A DNA stretch of 64,000 nt from contig NZ_MECJ01000033.1 of NCBI RefSeq assembly GCF_014596475.1, forward strand, positions 248,001 through 312,000, written 5' to 3'. The position numbers were made by a program, and so were the translations under genes. Shown one piece after another: positions 30,693 through 40,488 of the stretch. The notes under the pieces were generated by a model, which worked only from the letters and a program-made list of their open reading frames with translations, ran no database searches and had not been told where the DNA came from. This stretch comes from Streptomyces sp. CBMA152. Lineage in GTDB: Bacteria; Actinomycetota; Actinomycetes; Streptomycetales; Streptomycetaceae. Positions within the stretch are counted from its first letter, which is position 1. Each line of letters starts with the position of its first letter.

Positions 30693-32426
30693 GTGCTCAT
30701 ACGACTTCTGCGGACCCATCTGGTTCCGTACAGGAAACCGATCGCGCTTCTGGTGCTGCTCCAGCTGCTCCAGACCTGCGCGACCCTCTACTTGCCGACC
30801 CTGAACGCCGACATCATCGACAACGGTGTCGTGAGCGGGGACACCGGCTACATCCTGGAGTACGGCGGTGTCATGATCGCCGTCAGCCTGGTGCAGGTCG
30901 TCTGCAACGTCGGTGCCGTCTTCTTCGGCGCGCGGACCGCCGCCGCCGTGGGCCGGGACATCCGGGCGGCCGTGTTCGGGCGCGTCCAGTCGTTCTCCTC
31001 GCGCGAGGTGGGCCACTTCGGGGCGCCGTCCCTGATCACCCGGACCACCAACGACGTCCAGCAGGTCCAGATGCTGACGCTGATGTCGTTCACGCTGATG
31101 GTGTCCGCGCCGATCATGTGCGTCGGCGGCATCATCATGGCGCTCGGCCAGGACGTGCCGCTCTCGACGGTGCTGCTGGCCGTGGTGCCGGTGCTCGGGA
31201 TCTCCGTGTCGCTGATCATCCGCAAGATGCGGCCGCTGTTCCGCACCATGCAGACCCGCCTGGACACGGTCAACCGCGTGCTGCGCGAGCAGATCACCGG
31301 CAACCGTGTGATCAGGGCGTTCGTGAAGGACGACTACGAGCAGAAGCGCTTCGGCGGGGCCAACACCGAGCTGACGGAAGTGTCGCTCGGCACCGGCCGG
31401 CTGATGGCCCTGATGTTCCCCACCGTCATGACGGTCGTGAACGTGTCGTCCGTGGCCGTGGTGTGGTTCGGCGCCCACCGGATCGACAACGGGTCGCTGC
31501 AGATCGGCCAGTTGACCGCGTTCCTCACGTATCTGATGCAGATCGTGATGGCCGTGATGATGGCCACCTTCATGTTCATGATGGTGCCGCGCGCCGAGGT
31601 CTGCGCCGAGCGCATCGAGGAGGTGCTCGGCACCGAGACCAGCGTGGTGCCCCCGAAGGCGCCGGTGCGCGAGCTGCGCCGCAGCGGTCATCTGGAGGTG
31701 CGCGGCGCCGACTTCACGTATCCGGGCGCCGAGGAGGCCGTGCTCAAGGGTGTGGAGCTGGTGGCCCGGCCCGGTGAGACGACCGCGATCATCGGGTCGA
31801 CGGGCAGCGGCAAGTCGACGCTGCTCGGGCTCGTACCGCGGCTGTTCGACGTGACCGACGGATCGGTCCTGGTCGACGGCGAGGACGTGCGCGGAATCGA
31901 TCCCGTACTGCTGGCCAAGACCGTCTCGATGGTGCCGCAGAAGCCGTATCTCTTCTCCGGGACGGTCGCGACCAACCTCCGTTACGGGAACCCGGACGCC
32001 ACCGACGACGAGCTGTGGCACGCGCTGGAAGTCGCCCAGGCCAAGGAGTTCGTCGCCAAGCTGGACGGCGGGCTCAACGCGCCGATCGCGCAGGGCGGCA
32101 CCAATGTCTCCGGCGGCCAGCGCCAGCGGCTCGCGATCGCGCGCACGCTGGTGCAGCGCCCCGAGATCTATCTCTTCGACGACTCGTTCTCGGCACTCGA
32201 CTACGCGACGGACGCCGCGCTGCGGGCCGCGCTCGGGCGCGAGACGCGGGAGGCGACCGTGGTGATCGTCGCCCAGCGGGTGTCCACGATCCGCGACGCC
32301 GACCGGATCGTCGTCCTGGACGAGGGCCGGGTCGTCGGGACCGGCCGCCATCACGAGCTGATGGACGGGAACGAAACGTATCGGGAGATCGTGCTCTCCC
32401 AGCTGACGGAGGCTGAGGCGGCATGA
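30693..32426 (+). CDS. ABC exporter half-transporter, permease-ATPase (degenerate site subunit)
   Basis: 577 residues: six-helix exporter domain (about 10-310) fused to an ATPase domain. Walker A GSTGSGKST, signature VSGGQRQRL and Walker B IYLFDDSFSALD, where the usual catalytic Glu is Asp. Together with its 4-bp overlapping partner it should form a heterodimeric exporter of the TM287/288 or BmrCD kind. The GTG at 30693 has GGAG 8-11 nt upstream; the longer frame from 30639 lacks one. Confidence 0.92.
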   Translation: MLIRLLRTHLVPYRKPIALLVLLQLLQTCATLYLPTLNADIIDNGVVSGDTGYILEYGGVMIAVSLVQVVCNVGAVFFGARTAAAVGRDIRAAVFGRVQSFSSREVGHFGAPSLITRTTNDVQQVQMLTLMSFTLMVSAPIMCVGGIIMALGQDVPLSTVLLAVVPVLGISVSLIIRKMRPLFRTMQTRLDTVNRVLREQITGNRVIRAFVKDDYEQKRFGGANTELTEVSLGTGRLMALMFPTVMTVVNVSSVAVVWFGAHRIDNGSLQIGQLTAFLTYLMQIVMAVMMATFMFMMVPRAEVCAERIEEVLGTETSVVPPKAPVRELRRSGHLEVRGADFTYPGAEEAVLKGVELVARPGETTAIIGSTGSGKSTLLGLVPRLFDVTDGSVLVDGEDVRGIDPVLLAKTVSMVPQKPYLFSGTVATNLRYGNPDATDDELWHALEVAQAKEFVAKLDGGLNAPIAQGGTNVSGGQRQRLAIARTLVQRPEIYLFDDSFSALDYATDAALRAALGRETREATVVIVAQRVSTIRDADRIVVLDEGRVVGTGRHHELMDGNETYREIVLSQLTEAEAA

Positions 32427-34348
32427 GCGGCGGACCCATGGCGCGGATGATGGGCGGCGGCGACGCCCAGCGCTCGATGGACTTCAAGGGCTCCTCGAAG
32501 CGGCTGCTGCGCCAGCTCGCGCCGGAGAAGCGCACGCTCTGGGTGATGCTCGGGGCCGGTGTGCTCAGCGTGGCCGCCTCGGTGGTCGGGCCCAAGATCC
32601 TCGGCAAGGCGACCGACCTGGTCTTCGCGGGCGTCGTCGGGCGGCATTCGGAGGGCGCGACCAAGGACGCGGCCCTCGCGGGTCTGCGCCGGAAGGGCGA
32701 GGGCGGCCTCGCCGACATGCTCTCCGGGGTGGACTTCACGCCTGGCCAGGGCATCGACTTCGGCGCGGTCGGCCGGGTGCTGCTCCTCGCGCTCGCGGTG
32801 TACGTGGCCGCGGGGCTGCTCATGCTGGTGGCGACCCGGCTCTCCAACCGGGCCATCAACCGCACGGTGTTCCGGATGCGCGAGGAGGTGCAGGCGAAGC
32901 TGTCGCGGCTGCCGCTGTCGTACTTCGACCGGGCCAAGCGCGGCGAGGTGCTGAGCCGGGCGACCAACGACATCGACAACATCTCGCAGACGATGCAGCA
33001 GACGATGGGCCAGCTCATCAACTCGCTGCTGACCATCGTCGGCGTGCTCGCGATGATGTTCTGGATCTCGCCGCTGCTCGCCCTGGTGGCGCTGGCGACC
33101 GTACCGCTGTCGGTGTTCGTGGCGACCAAGGTCGGCAAGCGCTCGCAGCCGCAGTTCGTGCAGCAGTGGAAGACCACCGGCAAGCTCAACGCGCACATCG
33201 AGGAGATGTACACCGGGCACACCCTGGTGAAGGTCTTCGGGCGCCAGGAGGAGTCGGCGCAGCAGTTCGCCGAGCAGAACGACGCGTTGTACGAGGCCGG
33301 GTTCAAGGCGCAGTTCAACAGCGGTGTGATGCAGCCGCTGATGATGTTCATCTCGAACCTGAACTACGTGCTGGTCGCGGTCGTCGGCGGTCTTCGGGTC
33401 GCCTCCGGCACGCTGTCCATCGGTGATGTGCAGGCGTTCATCCAGTACTCGCGGCAGTTCTCGATGCCGCTCACCCAGGTCGCCTCGATGGCGAACCTGG
33501 TGCAGTCGGGTGTCGCGTCCGCCGAGCGGATCTTCGAGCTCCTGGACGCGGACGAGCAGGAGCCGGACGCGGCCGGGACCGAGCGGCCGGTGGAGCGGCG
33601 CGGCGCGGTCACCCTGGAGAAGGTGGCGTTCCGCTACGACCCGGACAAGCCGCTGATCCACGACCTGTCGCTGAAGGTGGAGCCGGGCCAGACGGTCGCG
33701 ATCGTCGGCCCGACCGGCGCGGGCAAGACCACGCTGGTCAATCTGCTGATGCGGTTCTACGAGGTGACGGAGGGGCGGATCACCCTGGACGGGGTGGACG
33801 CGGCCCGGATGTCGCGCCAGGAGCTGCGCGCGGGCATCGGCATGGTCCTCCAGGACACGTGGCTGTTCGGCGGCTCCATCGCGGACAACATCGCGTACGG
33901 GGCGGACCGTTCGGTCACCCGCGAGGAGATCGAGGAGGCGGCCCGGGCGGCGCACGCGGACCGGTTCATCCGGACGCTGCCCGACGGGTACGACACGGTG
34001 ATCGACGACGAGGGGACGGGGGTCAGCGCGGGCGAGAAGCAGCTGATCACCATCGCCCGGGCGTTCCTGTCGGACCCGGTGATCCTGGTCCTCGACGAGG
34101 CCACGAGCTCGGTCGACACCCGCACCGAGGTGCTGATCCAGAAGGCGATGGCCCGGCTTGCCCATGGGCGTACGTCGTTCGTCATCGCGCACCGGCTCTC
34201 CACGATCCGCGACGCCGACGTCATCCTCGTGATGGAGAACGGCTCGATCGTCGAACAGGGCACGCACGACGAGCTGCTGGCAGCCGAGGGTGCTTACGCC
34301 CGGCTGTACGCGGCGCAGTTCGCGCAAGCCGTGGCCGAGGTCGACTGA
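32423..34348 (+). CDS. ABC exporter half-transporter, permease-ATPase (catalytic subunit)
   Basis: 641 residues. N-terminal Met/Gly-rich stretch, exporter domain with an extra ~50-residue loop between helices 1 and 2, then an ATPase with Walker A GPTGAGKTT and canonical Walker B VILVLDEATSSVD. Its signature is VSAGEKQL, a deviant LSGGQ, which would pair with the first subunit's Asp-containing site; this is the asymmetric pattern of heterodimeric drug or lipid exporters. It overlaps the first gene by ATGA and is followed by a terminator. Confidence 0.93.
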   Translation: MSGGPMARMMGGGDAQRSMDFKGSSKRLLRQLAPEKRTLWVMLGAGVLSVAASVVGPKILGKATDLVFAGVVGRHSEGATKDAALAGLRRKGEGGLADMLSGVDFTPGQGIDFGAVGRVLLLALAVYVAAGLLMLVATRLSNRAINRTVFRMREEVQAKLSRLPLSYFDRAKRGEVLSRATNDIDNISQTMQQTMGQLINSLLTIVGVLAMMFWISPLLALVALATVPLSVFVATKVGKRSQPQFVQQWKTTGKLNAHIEEMYTGHTLVKVFGRQEESAQQFAEQNDALYEAGFKAQFNSGVMQPLMMFISNLNYVLVAVVGGLRVASGTLSIGDVQAFIQYSRQFSMPLTQVASMANLVQSGVASAERIFELLDADEQEPDAAGTERPVERRGAVTLEKVAFRYDPDKPLIHDLSLKVEPGQTVAIVGPTGAGKTTLVNLLMRFYEVTEGRITLDGVDAARMSRQELRAGIGMVLQDTWLFGGSIADNIAYGADRSVTREEIEEAARAAHADRFIRTLPDGYDTVIDDEGTGVSAGEKQLITIARAFLSDPVILVLDEATSSVDTRTEVLIQKAMARLAHGRTSFVIAHRLSTIRDADVILVMENGSIVEQGTHDELLAAEGAYARLYAAQFAQAVAEVD

Positions 34349-34357
34349 CAGACGGGC

Positions 34358-34383
34358 GGGGAGCGGGTGTTGGCCCGCTCCCC
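34358..34383. terminator. Bidirectional terminator between ABC operon and hrdA
   Basis: GGGGAGCGGG (34358-34367) pairs perfectly with CCCGCTCCCC (34374-34383) around a 6-nt loop, 9 nt after the ABC stop codon and immediately before the end of the convergent sigma factor gene. Confidence 0.9.
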
Positions 34384-34384
34384 C

Positions 34385-35653
34385 TCAGTCCAGGTACCCC
34401 CTCAACTGGTCCGCGAACGCGTGGTCGCGGAGTTTGTTGAGCGTCTTCGACTCGATCTGGCGGATGCGTTCGCGCGTCACGCCGAAGATGCGGCCGATCT
34501 CCTCAAGGGTGCGCGGGCGCCCGTCCGCGAGCCCGTAGCGCAGCTGGACCACCTTGCGCTCGCGCTCGCCCAGCGTGGACAGCACCGCCTCCAGGTGCTC
34601 GCGCAGCAGCAGGAAGGCCGCGGACTCCACGGGCGAGGCGGCGTCACCGTCCTCGATGAGGTCGCCGAGCGCCACATCGTCCTCCTCGCCGACCGGCGCG
34701 TGGAGCGAGACCGGCTCCTGGGCCAGGCGCAGGACCTCGCTGACGCGCTCCGGCGGCAGGTCGAGATGGGCGGCCACTTCCTCCGGCGTCGGCTCGTAGC
34801 CGCGCTCCTGGAGCATCCGGCGCTGCACCCGGACGACCCGGTTGATCAGCTCCACCACATGGACGGGGACGCGGATCGTGCGGGCCTGGTCGGCGAGCGC
34901 GCGGGACATGGCCTGACGGATCCACCAGGTCGCGTACGTCGAGAACTTGTAGCCCCGGGCGTAGTCGAACTTCTCCACCGCGCGGATCAGTCCGAGGTTT
35001 CCCTCCTGGACCAGGTCGAGCATGGTGAGCCCGCGCCCGACGTAACGCTTGGCGACGGAGACGACCAGGCGCAGGTTCGCCTCGATCAGACGGCGCTTGG
35101 CCATCCGGCCCATGACCACCAACTTGTCGAGATCCACGGCGAGTTGGGAGTCCGGATCGGGGGTGGTGCTGAGCTTCTCCTCGGCGAACAGGCCCGCTTC
35201 GACCCGGCGGGCGAGCTCGACCTCCTCGACGGCGGTGAGCAGCGGGATCCGCCCGATCTCCCGCAGGTACTGCCGGAAGAGGTCGGAGGACGGTCCGCCG
35301 GTGTCCGCGCGCCCCGGCACCCGCTCGGGCGGCTCGGGCACCTCCACCACCTCGTCGACGAGCGGTTCGACGGCGGGCGCGTCGGCCTCGGGGTGGAGCA
35401 CGGCCCGGGCCTGCGGGGGCACGGTGGCGACGTCGGTATCGGTCAGGGTCTGGGTCTGCACGGGGGCGACCTCCAGGGTGATCGCTGCCGGATCGGGGGC
35501 GTGCGGCAGCGGGACGGGGGCGGCCGGGCCGCTGTCCGTCCCGTACACGATGAGCGGATCCGCGGGGGTGAGGTACCCACCTTCGGTGGGCCGGCCGCGC
35601 TCCGAGGACTCAGGCACCGCACCCCAGTGTGGGGTAAGACACATCTCCGCCAC
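34385..35653 (-). CDS. hrdA: Principal-like RNA polymerase sigma factor HrdA
   Basis: 422 residues, sigma-70 group 1/2. Region 2 (LRLVVSVAKRYVGRGLTMLD and KFSTYATWWIRQAM) and region 4 (LEEIGRIFGVTRERIRQIES) are fully conserved. The ~120-residue N-terminus is Pro/Val-rich and lacks the Lys/Ala-rich region 1 of HrdB. Its position next to dnaG matches S. coelicolor hrdA (SCO2465), a non-essential sigma factor. The start is uncertain: GTG 35653 or ATG 35644, neither with a well-spaced ribosome binding site. Confidence 0.87.
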   Translation of the reverse strand: MAEMCLTPHWGAVPESSERGRPTEGGYLTPADPLIVYGTDSGPAAPVPLPHAPDPAAITLEVAPVQTQTLTDTDVATVPPQARAVLHPEADAPAVEPLVDEVVEVPEPPERVPGRADTGGPSSDLFRQYLREIGRIPLLTAVEEVELARRVEAGLFAEEKLSTTPDPDSQLAVDLDKLVVMGRMAKRRLIEANLRLVVSVAKRYVGRGLTMLDLVQEGNLGLIRAVEKFDYARGYKFSTYATWWIRQAMSRALADQARTIRVPVHVVELINRVVRVQRRMLQERGYEPTPEEVAAHLDLPPERVSEVLRLAQEPVSLHAPVGEEDDVALGDLIEDGDAASPVESAAFLLLREHLEAVLSTLGERERKVVQLRYGLADGRPRTLEEIGRIFGVTRERIRQIESKTLNKLRDHAFADQLRGYLD

Positions 35654-35788
35654 GAGGGGCGTGCGATGACTTTTTGAAGCCGGTCCGTGACCGGGCGGTT
35701 ACCCGTGCGGGAGCGGCGTCGTGCCGCGCTGACTCCGGTACGGGTACCCCGGAGCGGTCCCGCTACCCCGGCAGGCCCGGGCCGGGCG

Positions 35789-37678
35789 TCAGAGTGCCTG
35801 CACGCCCCGGTTGCGCAGCGCCTGGCCGTACTGCTGGAGGACCCACAGCTCGTTCTGGACCGCGCTGAGGCGCGCGGGGTCGCCGTTCTGGCCGAGGCGG
35901 GCCAGGGTGCCCTGGATGTCGAGGAGGCGGCGGTCGACGGCGCGGCGGCGCACCCACACCAACTGCTCGCCCGCGTACGCCTCGTCGACCACGCGCGCGT
36001 GGATCGCCTCCACGGCGAGCTCGGTGACGAGCGCGCGGACCGTGTCGTCCGGCGCGGACTCCAGGACGGCGGGGAGGTAGTCGGAGGGCGCGTCCGTGGC
36101 GCCGCCCGCGTCCATGATGCACTGGCGCACCGCCGCGTACGGCGGGGCCGTGAACTCGTCCACGCCGTACGCGTCGAACGCCGGGGAGACCAGGTTCGGG
36201 TACTGGAGCGCCAGCTTCAGCAGCTCGCGCTCGGTGCGGTGGGCTGGGCTGCGCAGATTGAGCGCGGGGCCGGAGGCGGCGGCCGGGGCCTGCACCTCCC
36301 CGTATCCGCGACGGCGGTCCGGCGCGGGGCCCTTGCCGCCGCGGTCGCGGGCCCAACGGGCCAGCTGGGCCACGCGCTTGACGACGAACTGGGTGTCCAG
36401 GATGCCGAGGATGCCGGCCAGCTGGACGGCCACCTCGTGCTGGGACGCCACGTTCTTGATGCGGGCGACGATCGGCGCGGCCTCGTCGAGCGCGGCGGCG
36501 CGGCCCGCCGGGGTCTCCAGGTCGTAGCGCTGGACGATCTGGCGGATCGCGAACTCGAAGAGCGGGGTGCGGGGCTGGACCAGGTCCGCGACCGCCTCGT
36601 TGCCCTTCGCGAGACGCAGCTCGCAGGGGTCCATGCCGTCGGGGGCGATCGCGATGTACGTCTCGGCGGCGAACTTCTGGTCGTCCTCGAAGGCCCGCAG
36701 GGCGGCCTTCTGGCCCGCCGCGTCACCGTCGAAGGTGAAGATCACGCGCGCGCTGCCGTTGTCCATCAGGAGGCGGCGCAGGATCTTGATGTGGTCGCCG
36801 CCGAAGGCGGTGCCGCAGGTGGCGATGGCGGTGGTGACCCCGGCCAGATGGCAGGCCATCACATCGGTGTAGCCCTCGACCACGACCGCGCGGCTCGCCT
36901 TGGCGATGTCCTTCTTGGCGAGGTCGATCCCGTACAGGACCTGGGACTTCTTGTAGATCGGGGTCTCGGGGGTGTTGAGGTACTTCGGGCCGTTGTCGTC
37001 GTCGCGCAGCTTGCGGGCGCCGAAGCCGACGACCTCGCCGGAGACATCGCGGATCGGCCACATCAGCCGGCCCCGGAAGCGGTCGATGGGGCCGCGGCGG
37101 CCCTCCTGGGACAGGCCCGAGAGGGTCAGCTCCTTGTCGGAGAAGCCCTTGCCGCGCAGGAAGCGCGTGAGGTGGTCCCAGCCGGCCGGGCTGTAGCCGA
37201 CGCCGAAGTGGGCCGCGGCCGCCTGGTCGAAGCCGCGCTCGGCGAGGAAGGCGCGGCCGATCTCGGCCTCGGGGCTGGTGCCCAGCTGCTCGATGTAGAA
37301 CTGCGCGGCGACCTGGTGCGCCTCGACCAGCCGGATGCGCTCGCCGCGCTGGTGGGACGGGTTGTAGCCGCCCTCCTCGTACCGCAGGGTGATGCCCGCG
37401 GTGGTGGCCAGGCGCTCGACGGCCTCGGAGAACGACAGGTGGTCGATCTTCCGGACGAAGGCGATCGTGTCGCCGCCTTCCTGGCAGCCGAAGCAGTGGA
37501 AGAGACCCTTGCTGGGGCTGACCTGGAAGGACGGGGACTTCTCGTCGTGGAAGGGGCACAGGCCCTTGAGGTTGCCGCCGCCCGCGTTGCGCAGCTGGAG
37601 GTACTCGGACACGACGGCGTCGATCGGGACCGCGTCCCGGACCGCCTTCACGTCGTCATCGTTGATCCTGCCTGCCAC
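35789..37678 (-). CDS. dnaG: DNA primase DnaG
   Basis: 629 residues. The zinc finger is CPFH...CFGC (Cys41, His44, Cys62, Cys65). The TOPRIM catalytic motifs are VVVEGYTDVMA and FTFDGDAAGQKA. A C-terminal helical DnaB-interaction domain ends LRNRGVQAL. It makes RNA primers for replication. It stands 135 bp upstream of hrdA on the same strand, possibly one transcription unit reminiscent of the dnaG-rpoD pairing of other bacteria. Confidence 0.97.
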   Translation of the reverse strand: MAGRINDDDVKAVRDAVPIDAVVSEYLQLRNAGGGNLKGLCPFHDEKSPSFQVSPSKGLFHCFGCQEGGDTIAFVRKIDHLSFSEAVERLATTAGITLRYEEGGYNPSHQRGERIRLVEAHQVAAQFYIEQLGTSPEAEIGRAFLAERGFDQAAAAHFGVGYSPAGWDHLTRFLRGKGFSDKELTLSGLSQEGRRGPIDRFRGRLMWPIRDVSGEVVGFGARKLRDDDNGPKYLNTPETPIYKKSQVLYGIDLAKKDIAKASRAVVVEGYTDVMACHLAGVTTAIATCGTAFGGDHIKILRRLLMDNGSARVIFTFDGDAAGQKAALRAFEDDQKFAAETYIAIAPDGMDPCELRLAKGNEAVADLVQPRTPLFEFAIRQIVQRYDLETPAGRAAALDEAAPIVARIKNVASQHEVAVQLAGILGILDTQFVVKRVAQLARWARDRGGKGPAPDRRRGYGEVQAPAAASGPALNLRSPAHRTERELLKLALQYPNLVSPAFDAYGVDEFTAPPYAAVRQCIMDAGGATDAPSDYLPAVLESAPDDTVRALVTELAVEAIHARVVDEAYAGEQLVWVRRRAVDRRLLDIQGTLARLGQNGDPARLSAVQNELWVLQQYGQALRNRGVQAL

Positions 37679-37707
37679 GCATGAATACTACGGGGAGGTT
37701 GTGACAC

Positions 37708-38988
37708 TCAGGGCGCCTCCGGTGCGAGGTCCTCCAGGGGCGTGGAGGGGTCCGAGAGGCGGTCGGGGTCGACCTGGACGCCCTTGCTGCCGGCCCGGAT
37801 CAGCCGCTGGATGGGACCTGTGACGTCCCACACATTCACGTTCATCCCGGCCAGCACCCGCCGTTCCTTCAGCCAGAACGCGATGAACTCGCGCTTGCCC
37901 GCGTCGCCCCGGAGCACCACCTGGTCGTAACTGCCGGGCGGCGCCCAGCCCGAGTACTCCAGGCCCAGGTCGTACTGGTCGGAGAAGAAGTACGGGATCC
38001 GGTCGTACGAGACCTCCTGGCCCAGCATCGCGCGCGCGGCGGCCGGGCCGCCGTTGAGGGCGTTGGCCCAGTGCTCGACGCGCAGCCGGGCGTCCAGCAG
38101 CGGGTGGTGGGAGGCCGCCACGTCGCCCGCGGCGAAGATGTCGGGGTCGGAGGTGCGCAAGGTGGCGTCGACGGCGACGCCGCCGCCGTCGGCGCGGTCG
38201 ACGAGGGCGAGCCCGGCGTTCTCGGCGAGCGCGGTGCGCGGGGCCGCGCCGATCGCGGCCAGCACGTCGTGCGCCGGGTGCTCCTCGCCGTCGTCGGTGC
38301 GGGCCGCGAGCACCATGCCGTCCTGGCCGATGATCTCGGTGAGCCTGGCGCCGAAGTGGAAGCGCACCCCGTGCTCGGCGTGCAGCTCCGTGAAGATCTG
38401 GCCGAGCTCGGGGCCGATGACCTGGTGCAGCGGGGTCTGCTCGGGCTCGACGACAGTGACCTCGGCGCCGTAGCCGCGCGCGGCGGCCGCGACCTCCAGG
38501 CCGATCCAGCCGGCGCCCGCGATGACGAGGTGGCCGTTGTCGCGGCCGAGCGCCTTCAGGACATGGCGCAGCCGCTCGGAGTGGGCGAGGCGGCGCAGGT
38601 GGTGGACGCCCGCGAGGCCGGTGCCGGGGATGTCGAGGCGGCGGGGCTCGGAGCCGGTGGCGAGCAGCAGCTTGTCGTAGCCGATGAGGGTGCCGTCCCC
38701 CAGACGTACGGTCTTGGCGTCGCGGTCGATGGCGGTGACGGTCTGGCCGAGGTGCAGCTCCACGTCGTTCTGCGCGTACCAGGCGGGCTCGTGGACGAAG
38801 ACGCTGTCGCGCTCCTCCTTGCCGGAGAGGAACCCCTTGGACAGGGGAGGCCGTTCGTACGGGTGCTCCCGCTCGTCGCCGATGAGGATCACCCGGCCGT
38901 TGAACCCCTCCGCGCGAAGGGTCTCGGCGGCCTTGGCCCCGGCCAGTCCTCCACCGACAATGACAAATGTCCGGTCTGCGTCGACCAC
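37708..38988 (-). CDS. FAD-dependent NAD(P)H oxidoreductase (ferredoxin-reductase type)
   Basis: 426 residues. FAD motif VIVGGGLAGAKAAETLRAEG, NADH motif LVIAGAGWIGLEVAAAARGYG, then DIFAAGDVAAS and a C-terminal reductase domain ending with the DQYDLGLEYSGWAPPG type block. This architecture fits ferredoxin or putidaredoxin reductases that feed cytochrome P450s; the partner is not in the window. AGGAGG precedes the GTG at 38988. It lies between dgt and dnaG on the same strand. Confidence 0.9.
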   Translation of the reverse strand: MVDADRTFVIVGGGLAGAKAAETLRAEGFNGRVILIGDEREHPYERPPLSKGFLSGKEERDSVFVHEPAWYAQNDVELHLGQTVTAIDRDAKTVRLGDGTLIGYDKLLLATGSEPRRLDIPGTGLAGVHHLRRLAHSERLRHVLKALGRDNGHLVIAGAGWIGLEVAAAARGYGAEVTVVEPEQTPLHQVIGPELGQIFTELHAEHGVRFHFGARLTEIIGQDGMVLAARTDDGEEHPAHDVLAAIGAAPRTALAENAGLALVDRADGGGVAVDATLRTSDPDIFAAGDVAASHHPLLDARLRVEHWANALNGGPAAARAMLGQEVSYDRIPYFFSDQYDLGLEYSGWAPPGSYDQVVLRGDAGKREFIAFWLKERRVLAGMNVNVWDVTGPIQRLIRAGSKGVQVDPDRLSDPSTPLEDLAPEAP

Positions 38989-39141
38989 TTGATGCCTCCT
39001 CGTTGCTCGACCGCCATCTGCGAGCGTCCCGCACGGAGCGTGATGGGGGAAGAGGGCTTGCTCCGTTGGGGGCGCCGAGTGGCCGGGCTTCATCGGTGCG
39101 ACAGACGCCCGCTCGGTGTCCGTCGATGCCTCATGGATACG

Positions 39142-40443
39142 TCATCGGTGACGCGCTGTGAGTCTGGAGTGCAGGGACAGCGCGGCCGCGTCGGTCAAGG
39201 ACGCGATCTGGTCGACGATGACCCGTTTGCGAGCGCGGTCGTCGCCCGCGGCCGCGAACAGCGCGCGGAACTGCGGGTCCAGGCCGTCCGCCGGGGCGCG
39301 CGCGGTGAGCGCTTCGGCCAGTTCGGCCAGAATCACGCGCTGGTCGGCGCGCAGCCGCTCCTGTTCGTCGCGCTGCATCACATAGCGGTCGGCCACCGCC
39401 TTCAGGACCGCGCACTCGTTGCGGGTCGCGCGCGGCACGACCAGTTCCGCCCCGTACCGGCTGAGCCGGCCCGAGCCCCAGCGCCCCCGGGTGGCGCCCT
39501 CGGCGGCCAGGCAGAACCGGCCGATCAGCTGGCTGGTGGCGTCCTTGAGCCGGGCCTGGGCGACCGCCGAGCCGTCGTACCCGTGCGGCCACCACTCCTC
39601 GCCGATCAAGCGGTCGAGCGCGTCGGCGAGCTCCTGCGGATCGGTGTCGTCCGGCACATAGCGCCCGATGGCGACGCGCCAGATGTCCGCGCGCTCCGGC
39701 TCGGAGAAGAGCAGGTTGGGGTCGATGTGCCCGGCGTGCAGCCCGTCCTCGAAGTCGTGGACCGAGTACGCCACGTCGTCCGACCAGTCCATGACCTGGG
39801 CCTCGAAGCACTTGCGGTACGGCTCGGCGCCCTGGCGCACCCAGTCGAAGACCGGCAGGTCGTCCTCGTACACCCCGAACTTCACGGACTGCGGGTCGGT
39901 GGGGTGGGCGCCGCGCGACCAGGGGTACTTGGTGGCCGCGTCCAGGGCGGCGCGCGTCAGGTTGAGGCCGACGCTGACGGGCTCGCCGCCGCGCTCGCCG
40001 CGTACGAACCGCTTGGGCTCCAGGCGGGTCAGCAGGCGCAGCGACTGCGCGTTGCCCTCGAAGCCGCCGCAGTCCTTGGCGAAGTCGTTGAGCGCCTGCT
40101 CGCCGTTGTGCCCGAAGGGCGGGTGGCCCATGTCGTGCGAGAGGCAGGCGGCCTCGACCAGGTCGGGGTCGCAGCCAAGGGCCGCGCCGAGCTCGCGGCC
40201 GACCTGGGCGCACTCCAGCGAGTGCGTGAGGCGCGTGCGCGGGCTCGCGTCCCACAGCTGCCCGGTCACGCCGGGCGTGACGACCTGCGTCTTGCCCGCG
40301 AGGCGGCGCAGCGCACCGGAGTGGAGCACCCGCGCGCGGTCGCGCTGGAAGGCGGTGCGGCCTGGCCGTTTGTCCGGCTCGGCGGCCCACCGCTCGACGT
40401 CGGACGGGTCGTATCCCGGGTGATGTCCTGCGATGCCTTCCAT
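39142..40443 (-). CDS. dgt: dGTP triphosphohydrolase
   Basis: 433 residues of the HD-domain dNTPase family. Metal ligands are visible as His74 (RLTHSLECAQ) and the HD pair His103-Asp104 with His107 (LSHDMGHPPFGHNGE). The upstream block RTAFQRDRARVLHSGALRRL is typical. It hydrolyses dGTP to deoxyguanosine and triphosphate, helping dNTP balance. It lies near dnaG, in agreement with S. coelicolor gene order. Confidence 0.94.
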   Translation of the reverse strand: MEGIAGHHPGYDPSDVERWAAEPDKRPGRTAFQRDRARVLHSGALRRLAGKTQVVTPGVTGQLWDASPRTRLTHSLECAQVGRELGAALGCDPDLVEAACLSHDMGHPPFGHNGEQALNDFAKDCGGFEGNAQSLRLLTRLEPKRFVRGERGGEPVSVGLNLTRAALDAATKYPWSRGAHPTDPQSVKFGVYEDDLPVFDWVRQGAEPYRKCFEAQVMDWSDDVAYSVHDFEDGLHAGHIDPNLLFSEPERADIWRVAIGRYVPDDTDPQELADALDRLIGEEWWPHGYDGSAVAQARLKDATSQLIGRFCLAAEGATRGRWGSGRLSRYGAELVVPRATRNECAVLKAVADRYVMQRDEQERLRADQRVILAELAEALTARAPADGLDPQFRALFAAAGDDRARKRVIVDQIASLTDAAALSLHSRLTARHR

Positions 40444-40488
40444 GCACCGACAGTAAACGGAACCACTGACAAGCGGGGTTCTGCGGGA

